Shown here piece after piece: positions 10,186 to 23,615 of a DNA stretch of 64,000 bases. Numbering within the stretch: the stretch's first letter is position 1; the number at the start of each line of letters is the position of its first letter. Source of the stretch: Boswellia sacra (Eukaryota; Streptophyta; Magnoliopsida; Sapindales; Burseraceae). Below the pieces are notes generated by a model, which was not told the DNA's origin, did not search any database, and was given only the letters and a program-made list of their open reading frames with translations. A program made the translations under genes and the position numbers. Location: contig SNVD02014965.1 in assembly GCA_013180625.2 (NCBI GenBank), forward strand, positions 186,001 through 250,000, read 5' to 3'.

Positions 10186-13100
10186 TATATATGTCTCTTT
10201 AATTAGCTCTGTACTTCTAAATCAGATTTAATCCTTTCCCTATACCACAATAATATAAAGTTATATGAAATACCAACTAATGCTGCCTACCGAGAAACAA
10301 ATGGCACTTCACAGTCTTCACTCTTCTCTATGCCATGACGAAAAAAATACATAAAAGCATAACATTCTTTATGATATATCAGGCGTACATATAAACTGTT
10401 AAAATGGCCGTGTCTTAACCTAACAGTCCGCTTGGGAGTTGGGACCAAGGCCAAATGACGTCTATCAGTTGAGCTGATCACCTGGGTTTAGTGCCAGAGC
10501 TAGTTCAATGTATATGACACAAGACTCATGTTTTCTATTAAAAGCTTCTATTTTTTTAATTTTTATTACTTTTTAGATTGTTTAAATTCCATTATATTTA
10601 TGATGTTTTATGGGATTGATATAGTTGCTAGTATAAATGGATTTCTTTTTTCATCATGAACATTATTAATTTGTTTACTAGGCAAGAACTGAACGTTCTT
10701 TAATTTTGATACTCGAGAAAAAAAGAAAGAAAGAAAACCTTCACAAGGGACGCTTATTTCCTAGGTATGGTTTCACTTTAATTTGAGTGTGTGCTGTGAT
10801 ATATAAGTAAAGAAGAAAAGAGTAAATTTTTGAAGCATGAATTTTCTAATTGATCTCCGCAATAAAGAAATTGAAAGTTTGGCCTGAAAAAGTAATAATT
10901 TCATACCTTAGTTAGGGTGAAAATTTAAGTCGGTCATTACAACATTGCTGCGAAATTAATATCATTTTAGTGTGATCTTCACCATCAGTAAAATCCTCCT
11001 GCAAATAATCTAAAACTTGGTAATTGGGCAAAGCCTCCGCTTGAGAACAATAAGAATCAACTGCATCAGAGTTTTTTTTTTTTTTTTTTGGTTTCTCTCT
11101 CTCAATATGGAAATGATGAGAACAAAAAATTGTAAGAAATAAAAATTGAAGATTGTGGTCATGCTATGACTTCGCCGCCAAATTTATTGCAAAAGATAAG
11201 GTCGATATGTGAATACGGATTGATATAAAATTCCTCCTGAACCATATCATATAGTGCGTTCTTTTTGAATTTCCTTTTGTTAAATAAACATATAAATAAA
11301 GTAGATGAAATCAATTGCCCACTAAGCATTGATCAAGGAGCATGTTAAAGTCCGAACAATATGGAATGGAATCACAAAAACATTAACGGTAATTATGACA
11401 CAAATTTTCTTGGAGGTTGGAAGTCACTGCCAAAATTATGATGAAGAACATAATCCGCGTGGATCAGGAATGAAAATTAGGTTAAAGTCCAACTGAACCA
11501 ACAAATCCACGTGTATCTTGGGCTGACATGGCTCAGGAAGATGAAGAACAACATGAATCCAATAAGCGAATGGTTGATATTAATATTTCAAAATGAGAGT
11601 TGAGGAGTTCAAAAGAGTTCAACAAGAGAGTGACAAAGAGAATACATTGGGTTTATGAATGTGAAGAGGTAGAAGGGTTTCGTTTGTTTGAAGAAGATTA
11701 AAGGAAAATAGTCAATTTTTTGGCAGGATTTGAACTCCATGCTTGCTTGATTTTCATTTTGGTGTAGTTATTTATTATTTCGTATCATATTTCTTTTAAG
11801 AATTGCTGAGGTTTTTGATATAAAATTATAAATCCATCTCTTATAGAGGAAATGTCAACTTAATTTTGGTAGGAGGAGAGCTGAGAACAATGCTTTATCA
11901 TGCAACCACGCTATCACTGTCAGTATAACATGTCGCATCATTCCCTTATTTACACGCGTGACATATCACATGTGGTTAACAAGAGAAGATAAGGGTTGTT
12001 TTAATTAACTTTAAATGGCAGAGATTAACTAAACTAAAGACTTAAGATGTAATCATAATTGGTATAGATGAGAATGAAATTGATGTTCTAATATGATTTG
12101 CAACCTTCGTCTCACTTGATACAGCGAAGTGGCAGGTCCAACTTTTTGTCAGGCATTACACAACTTTGGCTGGTCATAGTTTCTCATCATTTTCTAGTAT
12201 TAGCATGAGTTTATTGACTGACTGATGGCGGTTCCCGTATTTCCATGTGGCTTACATGGAATGACATAGTTGGAGTCTTCTATCCGTGGTTGAGAGTGAA
12301 CTTCTATCTTGTATTTCTGGTTTTAGATATATACTACTGAAAGAATCTAACAAATCAATGTTTTATTGTGATCTGAGTCAGAGAACCTTTATTTGCTGTA
12401 GGCTTGCCTTAGCTTGCTGCATTAGGAGCTGTAACATTTGATAAAGAAGTTTGAGTTCTTTTGTAAATTTTGATAAGAGAATGAGGATGGTGAACAAGTT
12501 ATCCCCAAAAAGGAGATAAACTGTCCATGAAAACCCATAAACTATAAAATTGAAGAATGCTTAAAAATAAATCAAGAACATGCGTATTTTGTTAAGGATG
12601 TCAGAAGAATGAATGACTCAAAACGACCACTTGGATTTTTGCCAGAAACTGATCGTTAGGGAATTGAATAATTGTCATATAAATGTTTGGTATGGACAAA
12701 ATTAAATTGTTAAATTGTCCTCTTATCTGACTGCCATATTGAAAGGCAGCTAGCCAAGAAGAGTGCATGGGTCGTTAATCCCCAAGCAAGGGAACATGAA
12801 GAGAGAAGTGATGCCTGTTCAGAATCTCAATACTGAATCCCCAAGGATATTCAGTTTTAAAATTAAAGGTTGAGCCCTGAGGCAGATGTTGATCCCAGTT
12901 AATTTGTCTGCTAATTTTAGGCGAAGCTGGCAAGATTGATCCCAGTAGTGGGGGCGCCGTGCATCATTGATTTGAATCTCTTGAAGCTGCAACTTGTTTC
13001 GGACGTATTATTTATTAAGCACACACAGCTGTTACGGGTTTGCTTAGGAATCTGACTTTTCCACAATTAATTACATCTTAAATCTATATTAGTTATTTAC

Positions 13101-13616
13101 TTCATAATATCGCCAATCTCCTAAGTACTACGTTTTGAAAAAACACACTTGCTTTCGTAATCAGTTTGCCTAATACTGGCTTAATATAAATATCTTTGGT
13201 GATGCGTCACATAATTATGGCCAATTTTCTTAGAAACAATTTCATCACAAGTTTATTCCAATTTAATTGAAATTTATTTTAGAAAAAGAAAAAAAAAAAA
13301 GTGAATGTGAAGAAGCATAACATTTAAAAAGTTGGATTGACAAAATAACAAATTCCCCAAAGGGATAGAACCTAGAAAATTAGTAAACGCATAAAAGAGG
13401 ACGAAAGATAAGTGCCAACTAGACATATAAAGATATTGGTGAACATGTCAAGATTTTTCTTCAGCATTTTGCTTACACTCTTTTCCAATATGACGGCATT
13501 ATTACCCCGCCACACGACCTTCTCTTCGTGCTTCATTTAAAACACTACACAAGCCAGGAGGTATAAAAGATGACTAATCTATTAGAAAGGACTATATTCT
13601 TTGAGGGCGAATGGCT
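10186..13616. other. Intergenic, no gene recognised
   Basis: The 3.4-kb interval holds the 5' region of gene B and the 3' flank of pseudogene C. Apart from a possible SINE remnant near 10.4 kb, nothing was identified. The section 12.1-13.0 kb is slightly less AT-rich but shows no long frame. Confidence 0.5.
10395..10490 (-). repeat. Possible tRNA-derived SINE remnant
   Basis: On the minus strand, CAGCTCAACTGATAGACG near 10453-10470 resembles a tRNA A box (pol III promoter), and GTTAGGTTAAGAC about 50 bases further on is a poor B-box match. No terminal poly(A) or target duplications were found, so this is only suggestive. Confidence 0.25.
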
Positions 13617-14788
13617 TTATTCAATTTGATACGCACCTAATACATCCCATGGAATGTCATAAAAATCTAACCAACCCTCATCTTCCTTGATTCTGGCTAA
13701 ACTTTCCTTATAACTATAAGGAGAAATTCCAAAACATGCCGCATAAAAAACAAAGCGTCCTAGATCCGTTACTTCACGGGAACTATCGTACAAAAGTGGG
13801 CGCCAAGAATCAGTCTCCATAAAGAATCCACTAATGTTCCAAAACGCAAGCGACCACGTTATTCTTGGAATCGGTCCAACTGTTAGTTGTTTGATCCAAA
13901 TTCTTTCTTTCAGCCTGCACATTGTAAAATAACCAAGATCGCAAATAAAACTAATAAGGTGAGAAAGTCATTATATAACCCAAGTACTTCACCTGATCGG
14001 TAACTAGGAATACATGGCATCTCTATCTGTTAGAATTCCTCACCGCTCATATCAAATGAAAGGATTATCTCGTTGAATCATGATTGGAGTGTAACGTAAG
14101 TACGTAAACAATAAAAAATTCCATTAAAGTATACGCCTCTACAATTAATCAGTGGATAATAAGGACTCCATTTGTTTAAAATTCTCCATGGATCAGTACT
14201 TACGGTGTACAGCACCACAAAACATAAATATTAAATAGAGTATTCGTTCTTCTCATTTTGAAAAGAGCATATAAAAACCAACTCATAGTCCTTGTTTGAG
14301 CGATCTAATCCAAGTGCAACATTAAAATTATCAAATGGCTTTTGGCGTGGAATACACACACACACACACATACATATATAAATAAAGACTACATTTTGGA
14401 AGACTTCTATGTTCTCTTGTAGCTAGATTCCATAAAGTAATTCGATTACTTGTGACTAAACAAAATATACCATCATAAGGATCAAAAATTTCACCATCCT
14501 TGGGCTTAGAGAGTTCTTGATTTGACGAATTTGCTAGTGTTTTATCATGAAAAAAGCTCAAAGCGTTTTCGACCATAGCAAGCAATAATATCATAACAAA
14601 CAATGAGATAAGGATTGTCATCGTTATAGATTTTTATGTGCTTCAAAACAAAATTAGGGTTCTTAACCAAAGTATACCACAATCTACAAACACAACACGT
14701 ATCAATGATTTCATGGGCAGCATTGCTAAAAAGTCTATAATCACATCTTCCAGCACAAGGATGGATCCATATATTTCATTTGAAATTC
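13617..14788 (-). pseudogene. F-box pseudogene C (SLF/SFB-like)
   Basis: This is a decayed relative of D and F. On the minus strand the N-terminal part is readable but frameshifted. A 9-base deletion relative to D removes the G of the intron acceptor and the first codons. A 4-base deletion lies in the F-box, just after the KSLIR block. Around 14331-14621 the F-box-associated segment (GEIFDPYDGIFCLVTSNRITLWN) is recognisable. A CA/TA microsatellite at about 14348-14382 interrupts the coding sequence after LPKC. The section 13923-14330 carries further frame breaks. The C-terminal 100 residues (13617-13922, ending DIPWDVLGAYQIE) read in one frame. The inferred start-codon exon is retained at 15880-15882. 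It cannot make a normal F-box protein. Confidence 0.85.
14348..14382. repeat. CA/TA microsatellite inside F-box pseudogene C
   Basis: A run of ACACAC followed by ATACATATATA interrupts the F-box-associated region at the point where D and F read HRKTIYYFN or HRKRIYYFN. Confidence 0.8.
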
Positions 14789-15879
14789 AAAAAAGAAACA
14801 TATCAAACAATAAAATCTAAAAAATCTTTGAAACTGATTTACAACATTCTTAATAAATATATATTAAATATAATTGCACCTTAGTTTCCTTTTAATCTAG
14901 GAACAACAGACCATGATATATGAGTTAAATAATAGTGTTCTAATGGAAACGATCAACAAGAGTAGGGGAAAATAAACTCAAACTCCCACAAAGTATTGAT
15001 TGTATAACACTGCCATCCCCCTTGTTGGATAGTGACCTGATTTTTAACATATTTTAGTTCTATACTTGATTATATTGAAGAACCTACACTTGAACATTCA
15101 ATTGCTTTCATAATCAATTTGCTTACTAATGATTGATAACACAAATATCTTTGGTGATGTGTGACAGAATTATAGTCAATTTGCTTAGAAATATTTCTTA
15201 CACATATTTAATAAGTCAAACTATATATATACTAGATTTAATCCCTCTTCTCTTTCTTAGAAGTACAACCAATTGTCGCACTCCTCTAAAAGTTGTTATT
15301 ACGCTTATCCAAAATAGGTCGAAGAAAATATCTCCATCTCCTAGTGTCCACCCATCCAGACTCTGCATATCTTGTTTACAAATTCTAAAGTGTCAAGTTG
15401 ATTATGATTATAGATAATCTAATTCGATAAATGCTAGAATGATTCAATCTTACAAGCGTATCAATACAAAATACACAATCAAAAATCAAATCAAACCTAA
15501 AATTGTTTTATAAGAATATCATATTTAACTATCCTTCTCAATTATATATTGAACAAAATTATCGAAATATTTTACAAATCATATATTATGTGGCGTCAGA
15601 TGGATTTAAAGCAAGAAATAAACAAATGCTATGTAAATTCTCTCCTATGAGACCCAACATGTGGCATCCACCAAGATTGAAGCCACAAAAGACTTTGTAC
15701 TCAGTGAACAAAGGAGACTACTCTTTACAATACGCACCTGCTCAAATTAGTACGTAGCACTGAATAACATGAATTCTCTTATTGAAATAAAATAAAAAAA
15801 ATAAAAGTTATAAATTTGCTTCTGATTATTGGTCAAGAATTAAAGGAGAAAAAAGCAAGAGAAAGAGAAATAGTCATAC
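14789..15879 (-). other. Former first intron of pseudogene C
   Basis: The interval corresponds to the first introns of D and F. A block near 15650-15760 recurs with substitutions at about 39.27-39.37 kb and 51.11-51.18 kb, so it descends from the same duplicated unit. Short frames at 15133-15417 and 15503-15757 are not genes. Confidence 0.55.
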
Positions 15880-16080
15880 CATATCTTGCTTGTGATATAA
15901 TGGATGGTTGCAACGATGCAAAGATTTAAGAACGATCAAGGTCCAGTTTAGCGATGATTATTATTATCTAGAAAGTAGATATGATAGAATTAGAGAAATT
16001 AGAATCAATAAAAAATAAAAATAAAAAAAGAACAATCATGGATGACTCATAGTTTTGTAACAGCAAAAAATGTGGTCAGT
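15880..16080 (-). promoter_or_regulatory. 5' block and one-codon exon 1 of pseudogene C
   Basis: The minus strand reads CACAAGCAAGATATG then GTATGACT, matching the exon-1/donor blocks of A, D and F. The ATG is at 15882-15880. Sequence up to about 16075 matches the upstream blocks of D (about 39.5-39.7 kb) and F (about 51.32-51.51 kb). Confidence 0.55.
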
Positions 16081-17058
16081 TTATGGTTCCGAACTAGCGT
16101 TGAAAGTAATTGCCTCTCTCCGTAGGAAAATTTTATGATATTGAAAAAAAAATCCCAACATTATTGAAGAAAACTTTAATTTTCCTTTGATCGAAAGATG
16201 AAATCTTCACCATTGATTTTGATATCAATTGTCAATTAAAAAGTTAAATAAGAATTTATATTTTTGTGTGTTATTTTTTATATATTTTGAAAATTTTCAT
16301 TAAATAATATAATTTAGATTATATTTAACATTCTAAATTAAATTTTATATTTTATATTTTCATTGATATGTGTAATAATCGTCTACTATATTCATATTAC
16401 GTTAAAAACTTGTACATCACTTTTACAATTATTATGTTATATTTTAAAAAATCATATTGATACACATTATTTAGATTATATTTATACATTAATTCTATAT
16501 TAAATCTACAAGAAGTCATAAGTTATCACTATAATGTTGCTCAACGAAGTCTGATTATTATAACTTAATATTTTGATTTAAATTCTTAACGCTCATCTAT
16601 AACTATTGATTAACTACAATCTGATAATTAGAATGTTATTGAGTTGGCATCAAGTATAACTGTTATTAATTTTCTTTCACAACCACTAAATTTGTAGTAA
16701 ATAAACGGTCAAAGATGAGTATAAGGATTTAAAGTTTGATGATTTGATGGTTACATAAATCATCATAATTCTTGCGAATTTTTTATTCAATTGTCTTTTG
16801 TGTCAATCTTATTATCATCATCATCGTCATGATTTTTTGGGGGTAGGGATGAATCATATTATATATCAGTGGGGCAATTACTTCCCGATCAAGTTTCGAC
16901 CACATCTCTTGTAGTCAATTTAGTCACAAAACCATGGGCCATCTTTGATTTCACTTCGTTTCTCGCGATCTTTCTAAGATCAGAACTATCATTACAATTA
17001 ACTTTGATCATTTTGATCCTTCGTAGAATCCTTGCAACTATCAACTAAATGATTAAAA
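15883..17058. promoter_or_regulatory. Shared divergent promoter region of pseudogenes C and G
   Basis: The 1.18-kb stretch lies between the start-codon exon of C (minus) and that of G (plus). Its arrangement and sequence correspond to 39490-40851 between D and E: both contain a TATCAATTGT(C/T)AA segment, a TATAATGTTG(C/T)TCAA segment and, near the plus-strand end, ACAAAACCATGGGCCATC or a close variant. I infer a duplicated bidirectional promoter region. Confidence 0.5.
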
Positions 17059-17061
17059 ATG
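16890..17061 (+). promoter_or_regulatory. 5' block and one-codon exon 1 of pseudogene G
   Basis: It contains GACCACATCTCTTGTAGTC, then ACAAAACCATGGGCCATC, then CAACTATCAACTAAAT and ATG at 17059-17061 followed by GTATGATTC. The closest match is the block of gene E at 40.67-40.85 kb. A TGA lies in frame just before the ATG, which fits the ATG being the true start. Confidence 0.55.
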
Positions 17062-18175
17062 GTATGATTCTTTTTCCTCTCTAGGCTTTTAACCTTAATT
17101 TCCGGCAATAACTTCACAGGCAGAAAATTTACCATATTTATTTCAGAAACATCTTTTTTAGTGCAATGATTTTAGCTACTTGTTCTTTGTTTCATCCGGG
17201 GGGGTCCCTTAAGAAGTTCTCATGACCTCCCTTTTATGCTTTCTCAACTGTTTATATCGAAGACACGTCTATTTCCAGGTGTAGTTTTACTTTTGATAAT
17301 AGCTTGACACCTCAAGAATCAAAATTACACTAATCCAGGTAAATATGTTCCCAGGTGTTAGAAAGTTTTAGCTGTTTATGCTCAGTATTTGACTGGAATC
17401 ATCTTCCATGAATTAACAGATTTTTATTTAATAATGGACAAGCCCACGTAAAATATTACGCTCCAACAATCTCAATACACAGTGTTTAATGACAGTCTGC
17501 AAGTGCACTATATTGTGATACTATGACTCCACCCCTTCTGAAACTTCTTTCTGATGGGCTAGTTTTCTAAGATCAAAAAACAGTGTTATATTTGATATAC
17601 AAATTAACAATATTCGTCTAGCTTGTCAAGACCTTCATATCATCTTCACAAGGCATTAATTGCACGTACATATTCGACAATGAGAGTTGGTCATCAGAGC
17701 TTTAATTTAAAAAACAAAATAGCTAATTAATGCTACGTAAAACCTGATAATGAAGTCATAGCATTCATTTAATAGCAATTATATTTTGCAGATTGTAGAA
17801 ATAGATATTTATATGATTAAGTGATAGCGAAGGTGGAATTACTTTAATTTGGAATATGAGAAATTGCAAGTGGCAAAAGTGAAAATTGTTAAAGTTCAAT
17901 AATGATTATATTGAAAAATACGGTGTTTAAAACAGTTTTTGGGATGCTTTCACTCTTACTCTACTAAATAACAATTAATCCTTCTTTTCACATTTTAGTC
18001 TCAATTAATTTGTATGGCAATCTTGTTGATTGTTTTAATTTTCGTTGGAGCGCTTCATATCTGTGGTTTATTGTTTTAAAACTTTATAAATATATTGATA
18101 TAAAGAACATTACAGATAAGTCTTCAAGATTTTGTATCTGTATTGTTTAATGATTTTTTTATTTTTTTATTGAAG
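17062..18175 (+). other. Inferred first intron of pseudogene G
   Basis: It starts GTATGATTC and ends in a T-rich tract plus TTGAAG. It is alignable by eye with E's first intron (for example ATATTTTGCAGATTGTAGAAATAG in both), confirming that G and E are duplicates. Confidence 0.5.
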
Positions 18176-18417
18176 TCGTCACCTTCAAAAGAAGTTCATG
18201 GTTCTATCCTTATACCAGAAGATTTGATAGTAGAGATCTTATCAAAGTTATCAGTAAAAATTTGACATGATTAAGGTGCATTTGCAAGTCATCGTATGCT
18301 TTAGCTAGGGGCCCAGTTATTTCGGTTTCAAGTGGAGTTTCTTAAAATAGATCTTTTTATAGTAAAGTTTTTAAAAATAGAATTTTTATTGAAAAGTTAT
18401 TAATTATTTGATGGGAT

Positions 18418-18997
18418 TGTTAGTTTTGCCTCACAAATCTTAGTTGAATTCGTTGCCAGACCTGGTGACTCTTGTTCCTATGCAATAAAGATCGTGCTCC
18501 TGCGCAACCTGGAAAAGATGTTGCACTCTTGCGTAAGGTGAGTTGCACTGCTACGCAGTGACAGGGGAAAGACGCTTTGTCTTCAGACAGAGACCTTGCA
18601 CTTCTGCGTAAGGCACATTGCACCCCTGCGTAAATGGTCGTTACTGTTCATGACTAGGACACTATTGAGAGGCTTTCTTTTCTGTTTGAGAGAGGACTTC
18701 ATAATATTCTCTTGTAAGCCTTTTATGGAAATGCACAAGGCTAAGAAAGAGTGTTGTTCTTAGTGAGAGAGAGTATTGTAACACCTTGTAATCCATTTCT
18801 TCTTCTTTATAGTAAAATTCTTCTACAGCATTCTCAGTAGATGTAGGTTCTTCATGAACCGAACCACTTAAATCTTGGTGTCGTCTCTTGTATTTATTAT
18901 TGCTTTTTTGGTTGCTTGCCTTGATTGATTCTCTATTAAGCTTTGTTATTGCTTGATTCTTATGTGGAATTGGGCAAAGATCCTTAGTTTCACAACA
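18418..18997 (+). repeat. 5' LTR of Copia element
   Basis: It starts TGTTAGTTTTGCC and ends TTTCACAACA. The matching copy is 23049-23615. A possible primer-binding region follows immediately (ATCTGGCATCGAAACC). The LTR contains tandem-like CTGCG(C/T)AA motifs near 18500-18630. Confidence 0.88.
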
Positions 18998-19071
18998 ATC
19001 TGGCATCGAAACCTTGGTTTTGGATTGTTTCTGCATACAACCTGTTTGTGAAAATTCCTAAGTAAGAAGCA

Positions 19072-22000
19072 ATGGTTGGAACAAAGTTTCAAATAGAGAA
19101 GTTTGATGGTAAGGGTGACTTCGATCTTTGGAAGAAAAAGAATAAAGGCGATTCTCGTGTAGCGAAAGTGTGCAAAGGCTCTTGAAGGAAAAATTGTCCT
19201 GAAAGAAGATCTATCCGAGAAGGAGAAAGATGAGATCATGAAGATAGTCTATAGCACTCTCATACTCTACCTGGCAAATAATGTTCTGAGGCAAATCGAT
19301 AGAGAGGATACTGCGACAAAGGTATGGCTAAAAACTTGAATCTTTGTATATGACTAAATCTTCGTCTAATAGGATTTATCTTAACGAGCAACTGTTTGGG
19401 TTTAAGATGAACTTGTCTAAGGCACTAGAAGATAATCTAGATGACTTTAACAAGATTGTGGTTAACCTTACTAATGTTGATGAAAACATTAGTAATAAAA
19501 ACCAGGCAGTTATACTCTTGAACTCTTTACCAGATAATTTCGAAGAAGTTAAATCTGCTATTAAATATAGCGAAGATAGTCTTGATCTGGACGATATACT
19601 TAGGGCTCTGAGATCTAGGGAGCTTGAGATTAGGACTAAGAGAAAAACTAAAATAATGGAGAGGGTTTGACAACGAGAGGTAGATCTGAGAAGCGAGACC
19701 AAATGGGCAAGGGCAAGTCGAGATCGAGATCGAAATACAAGCAAGGGAAGAGATGCTATCACTATAAGAAGGAGGGTCACTTCAAGCGTGACTGTGCTGA
19801 TTGAAAGAACAAAAAGGAGAAAGGAGTTGAGGATGGTGATGCAATTGTGGCGTCAACATCTGACTATGAAGGTGCATAGATTTTGACAATGTCAAACATG
19901 AGATCAGATGATGAGTGGATTCTTGATTCAGGTTGCACATTTCACATGTGTCCTAAGAAAGATTTTTTGCTTCTTAGCGGTCTATTGATGAGAGAAAAGT
20001 TCTGATAAGGAATAATGTAGCTTGTGATATGGTGATAATCGGTTGTATTAGATTTAAGATGTTTGATGAGTTTGTCAGAATCTTAAAGAAAGTGAGGCAT
20101 GTTCCTGGGTTAAAAAGGAACTTGATTACTTTGGGCACGTTAGATAAAACGGGTTGTGAATATAAGGCATCGTCTGGCATGTTATGTGTGACGAAGGGAG
20201 CATTAGTTGTCATAAAAGCCAAGATTTATAATATATTGTATGTGTTGCAAGGTGAGGTTTTAACCGGTGAACTAGTAGTTGAAGAGGCATCTGATAGGGA
20301 TAAAACCAAGCTTTGGCATCAAAAGCTTGGTAATATCAGTGAGAGAGGTTTGAAGGAACTGAGTAGTCAAGGTTTATTATATGGTGATCAAGTTGGTAAA
20401 CTTGAGTTCTGTGAGCACTGTGTATTTGAGAAGCAATGTCGACTACATTTCCCAACAAGTGTTTATACTATAAAGGTTATTCTTGATTATGTGCATTCAG
20501 ATATTCGGGGTCCAGCTAGCAAGCTTTCGCATGATTGATGATTAATCTAGGAATGTGTGGATTTACTTGTTGAAACATAAGAATGAAGCTTTTGAAAAGT
20601 TTAGACATTGGAAAAAGCTTGTGGAAACTCAGGCTGGTAAAAAGGCTAAGAAACTTAGAACAGATAATGGGCTTGAGTTTTGTAGTCATGTGTTTGATTC
20701 TTATTGTAAAGACCATAGGATTGTGAGGCATAAAATAGTTAGACATACCCCCTAACAGAATGGCTTAGCTGAGAGGATAAAAAGGACTTTTGTGGAGAGA
20801 GTTAGGTGCATGCTTTCTAATGCAGGACTAGGAAAAGAGTTCTAGGTAGAAGCTATGAGTATTGCAGTTTATTTAGTAAATAAAAGTCTTTCTACAGCCA
20901 TTGATTGCAAAATACCGAGGAGATGTGGTGTGGTAGACCAACTAGCTATGACAACCTAAAAGTGTTTGGTTGCATAGCATATGTACACATGAATAATAGG
21001 AAGTTAAAGCCTAGAGCATTGAAATGTATCTTCGTAAGCTACCCCTAAGGTACAAAAGGCTATGGATTATCGTATAAGGCTTGGGAAGTATCAAAACCCA
21101 TTACCAGTAGAGATGTTATCTTCAATGAAGATGAAATTCTAGGATTGACTATGCAACAAGGTGGAGTATCTGGGTTAGACAAATCTAAGGCAATCGGTTC
21201 AGAGTTGCAAACTGTTGGTTTTGAGGTAGAGCTTGTAAGCATTGTTCCTCAGTAAGTAATTGAGAATGCACTTAAGGCTAAGCAATAACAACAACCACTA
21301 CAACTAAATTATAGACTGGCAAGGGACTGAGAAATAAGGCAGATCAAACTTTGAAAAAGGTATAGGTACTCTGACTTTGTGGCTTGTACTTTAAATATGG
21401 TTGACGTGATTGATAGGAATAAGTCACTTACATACCTTGAGGCTATGAGTTGTGATGAGTCCATCTAGTGGAAAGAGACAATGTTAGATGAGATTAATTC
21501 TTTGAATAAGAATAAGACATGGCAGATTGTAGAGAAATCTTAAAAACTTGTTGGTTGTAAATGGATATTCAAATGCAAGGAATGGTTATCAAGTGATAAG
21601 CCTCCTTATAAGGCTAGGCTAGTGGCCAAAGGGTTTACATAGTGTAAGGGGATTAATTATAATGAGATCTTCTCTCTGGTAGTGAAACACATGTCGATTA
21701 GGGTTTTCTTTGCATGTTTTGATCTTGAGCTTAAGAATATGGATGTCAAAACTGCATTCTTGCATGGTGAGTTAGAAGAGAAGATCTACATGAGCCAGTC
21801 TGAAGGATTTGAACTTCCAGGTAAAGAATATTGTGTTTGCTTGTTGAGGAAATCATTGTATGGCTTAAAGCAAAGTCCAAGACGATGGTATTTGCGATTT
21901 GATACATTCATTGTGGTTAAAGGTTTTTCAAGGAGTTCCTATAATAGTTGTATTTACTATATGGGAACTACATGTCTAGATATGGTCTACTTGCTCTTGC

Positions 22001-22959
22001 AAGTTGATGATATGCTGATAACCAGTAAAGCAATTTCAAGAGTTTAAGACTTGAAGAAGGTTCTGCAGACTGAGTTTGATATGAAAGACTTAGGAAAGGC
22101 TAAGAGAATATTGGGGATGGACATTCACAGATATAGAAATAAAGGTACACTCTTCTTGTCTCAGAAAAATTATTTTGAAAAAGTCTTGCATCGGTTTAAC
22201 ATGGATGGTGTAAAGGCTGTTAGTGTACCATTGGCAGCGCATTTTAGACTCTCATATGAGCAATGTCCTAAGACAGATGAGGAGAAACTTCAAATGGACA
22301 GGATTCCATATGCAAATGCAATATGGAGTGTCATGTATTTGATGGTATTCACTCGTCTAGATATTATGCAGGCTGTATCAACTGTCAGCAAGTTTATGGC
22401 AAATCCAGATAAGATTCATTGGGAACCAGTAAAATGGTTGCTGAGATACTTAAAAAGATCAATCAGTAAAGAATTGATCTTTAGCAAAGCAGAACAAGAA
22501 GGAACATTTTTGAAGGGCTTTGTTGATACAAATTATGCGGAGGACCTTGATTATAAAAGGTCTCAAACGAGCTATGTGTTCATATTTGGTAGAGCATGTG
22601 TTAATTGGAAAGCTCAGTTGTAGTCCATTATTGCTTTATCAACTAGGAAGTCTAAATATATAGTTGTTATTGAAGTTATAAATGAAGCTTTATGATTAAT
22701 GGGTTTGGTAGCTGAACTTGGAGTGTCACAAAAATCCATGACTGTGTTTTGTGATAGTCAAAGTGTTATACATATGACGAAGAATCAAATGCATCATGAA
22801 CATACTAAGCATATTGATGTGAGGTTGCATTTTGTTCGTGATGTCATAGCGAAAGGGCCTATAAAAGTGGAGAAGATTCCTACGAAATATAATCTAGCAG
22901 ATATGGCTACGAAGGTAGTACCGTTAAGTAAGTTCTTGCATTGTCTAGATCTATTTTAA
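19072..22959 (+). pseudogene. Decayed Copia gag-pol polyprotein
   Basis: The gag start is at 19072 (MVGTKFQIEKFDG), with a gag helix block at 19344-19670. A zinc knuckle at about 19752-19793 reads CYHYKKEGHFKRDC; its second Cys is Tyr, so zinc binding is lost. Protease: WILDSGCTFHMCP near 19918. Integrase: LWHQKLGNIS, where the second zinc His is Asn, then the DDE-type core residues in HSDIRGP (about 20496), LRTDNGLEF (about 20656) and GLAER (about 20766). Reverse transcriptase: DVKTAFLHGELEEKIYM (about 21742) and QVDDMLI (about 22000, normally YVDDM). RNase H and C-terminus: FCDSQSVIHMTKN to SKFLHCLDLF, ending 22959. Stop codons at 19668, 19801, 20536, 20753, 22045, 22621 and elsewhere, plus lost ligands, rule out activity. 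Confidence 0.9.
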
Positions 22960-23048
22960 GTCTAAGATGAGGTTCCTTGATGAGTACTGTTAAGAGAAAA
23001 CTATAGTGTGTTATGGAGATAGAGGATTTGAGATCCAACGTAGAAATT

Positions 23049-23615
23049 TGTTAGTTTTGGCTCACAAATCCTAACTGAATTCGGTATCAAACCTGGTGAC
23101 CCGCGCTCCTACGCGAAAAGGATCGCAGTCTACGCAACCTGGTAGTGCAAGGTGAGTTGAGCTGCTATGCAACGAGAGGAAAAAGACGCTTTGTCTTCAG
23201 ACAGAGACCTTATGCTCCTACACAAGACACATTGCACTGCTGCGCCAATGGCGATTACTGTACACGACCAGGATACTATTTAAAAGCTTCCTTTTCTATT
23301 TGAGAGAATACTTCATAATATTCTATTGCAAGATTTATAGGGAAACACACAGGGCTAAAAAAGAGCGTTGTTCTTAGTGAGATAGAGTATTGTAATACCT
23401 TGTAATTTGTTTCTTCTTCTTCATAGTGAAATTCTTCTATAGCCTTCTCGGTGAATGTAGGTTCTTCATGAACCGAACTACTTAAATCTTGGTGTCGTCT
23501 CTTATGTTTATTATTGCTTATTTGGTTGCTTGGATTGATTGATATCTCTATTGAGCTTTGTTATTGCTTGATTCTTAAATGAAATTGGTTGGCAAAGATC
23601 CTTAGTTTCACAACA
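23049..23615 (+). repeat. 3' LTR of Copia element
   Basis: It starts TGTTAGTTTTGGC and ends TTTCACAACA, paired with 18418-18997. A purine-rich stretch at about 23019-23035 is a weak polypurine tract candidate. Confidence 0.88.

Larger units (their letters stand above)
18418..23615 (+). mobile_element. Copia LTR retrotransposon, full length but decayed
   Basis: The 5198-bp element has LTRs at 18418-18997 and 23049-23615, both beginning TGTTAG and ending CACAACA. Near-identical 5-bp duplications (GGGAT and AGGAT) flank it. The internal order gag, protease, integrase, reverse transcriptase, RNase H is diagnostic of Ty1/Copia. Many stops interrupt the frame, and the LTRs differ at many sites by eye, so the insertion is old. 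It sits inside a MITE that sits inside F-box pseudogene G. Confidence 0.93.
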
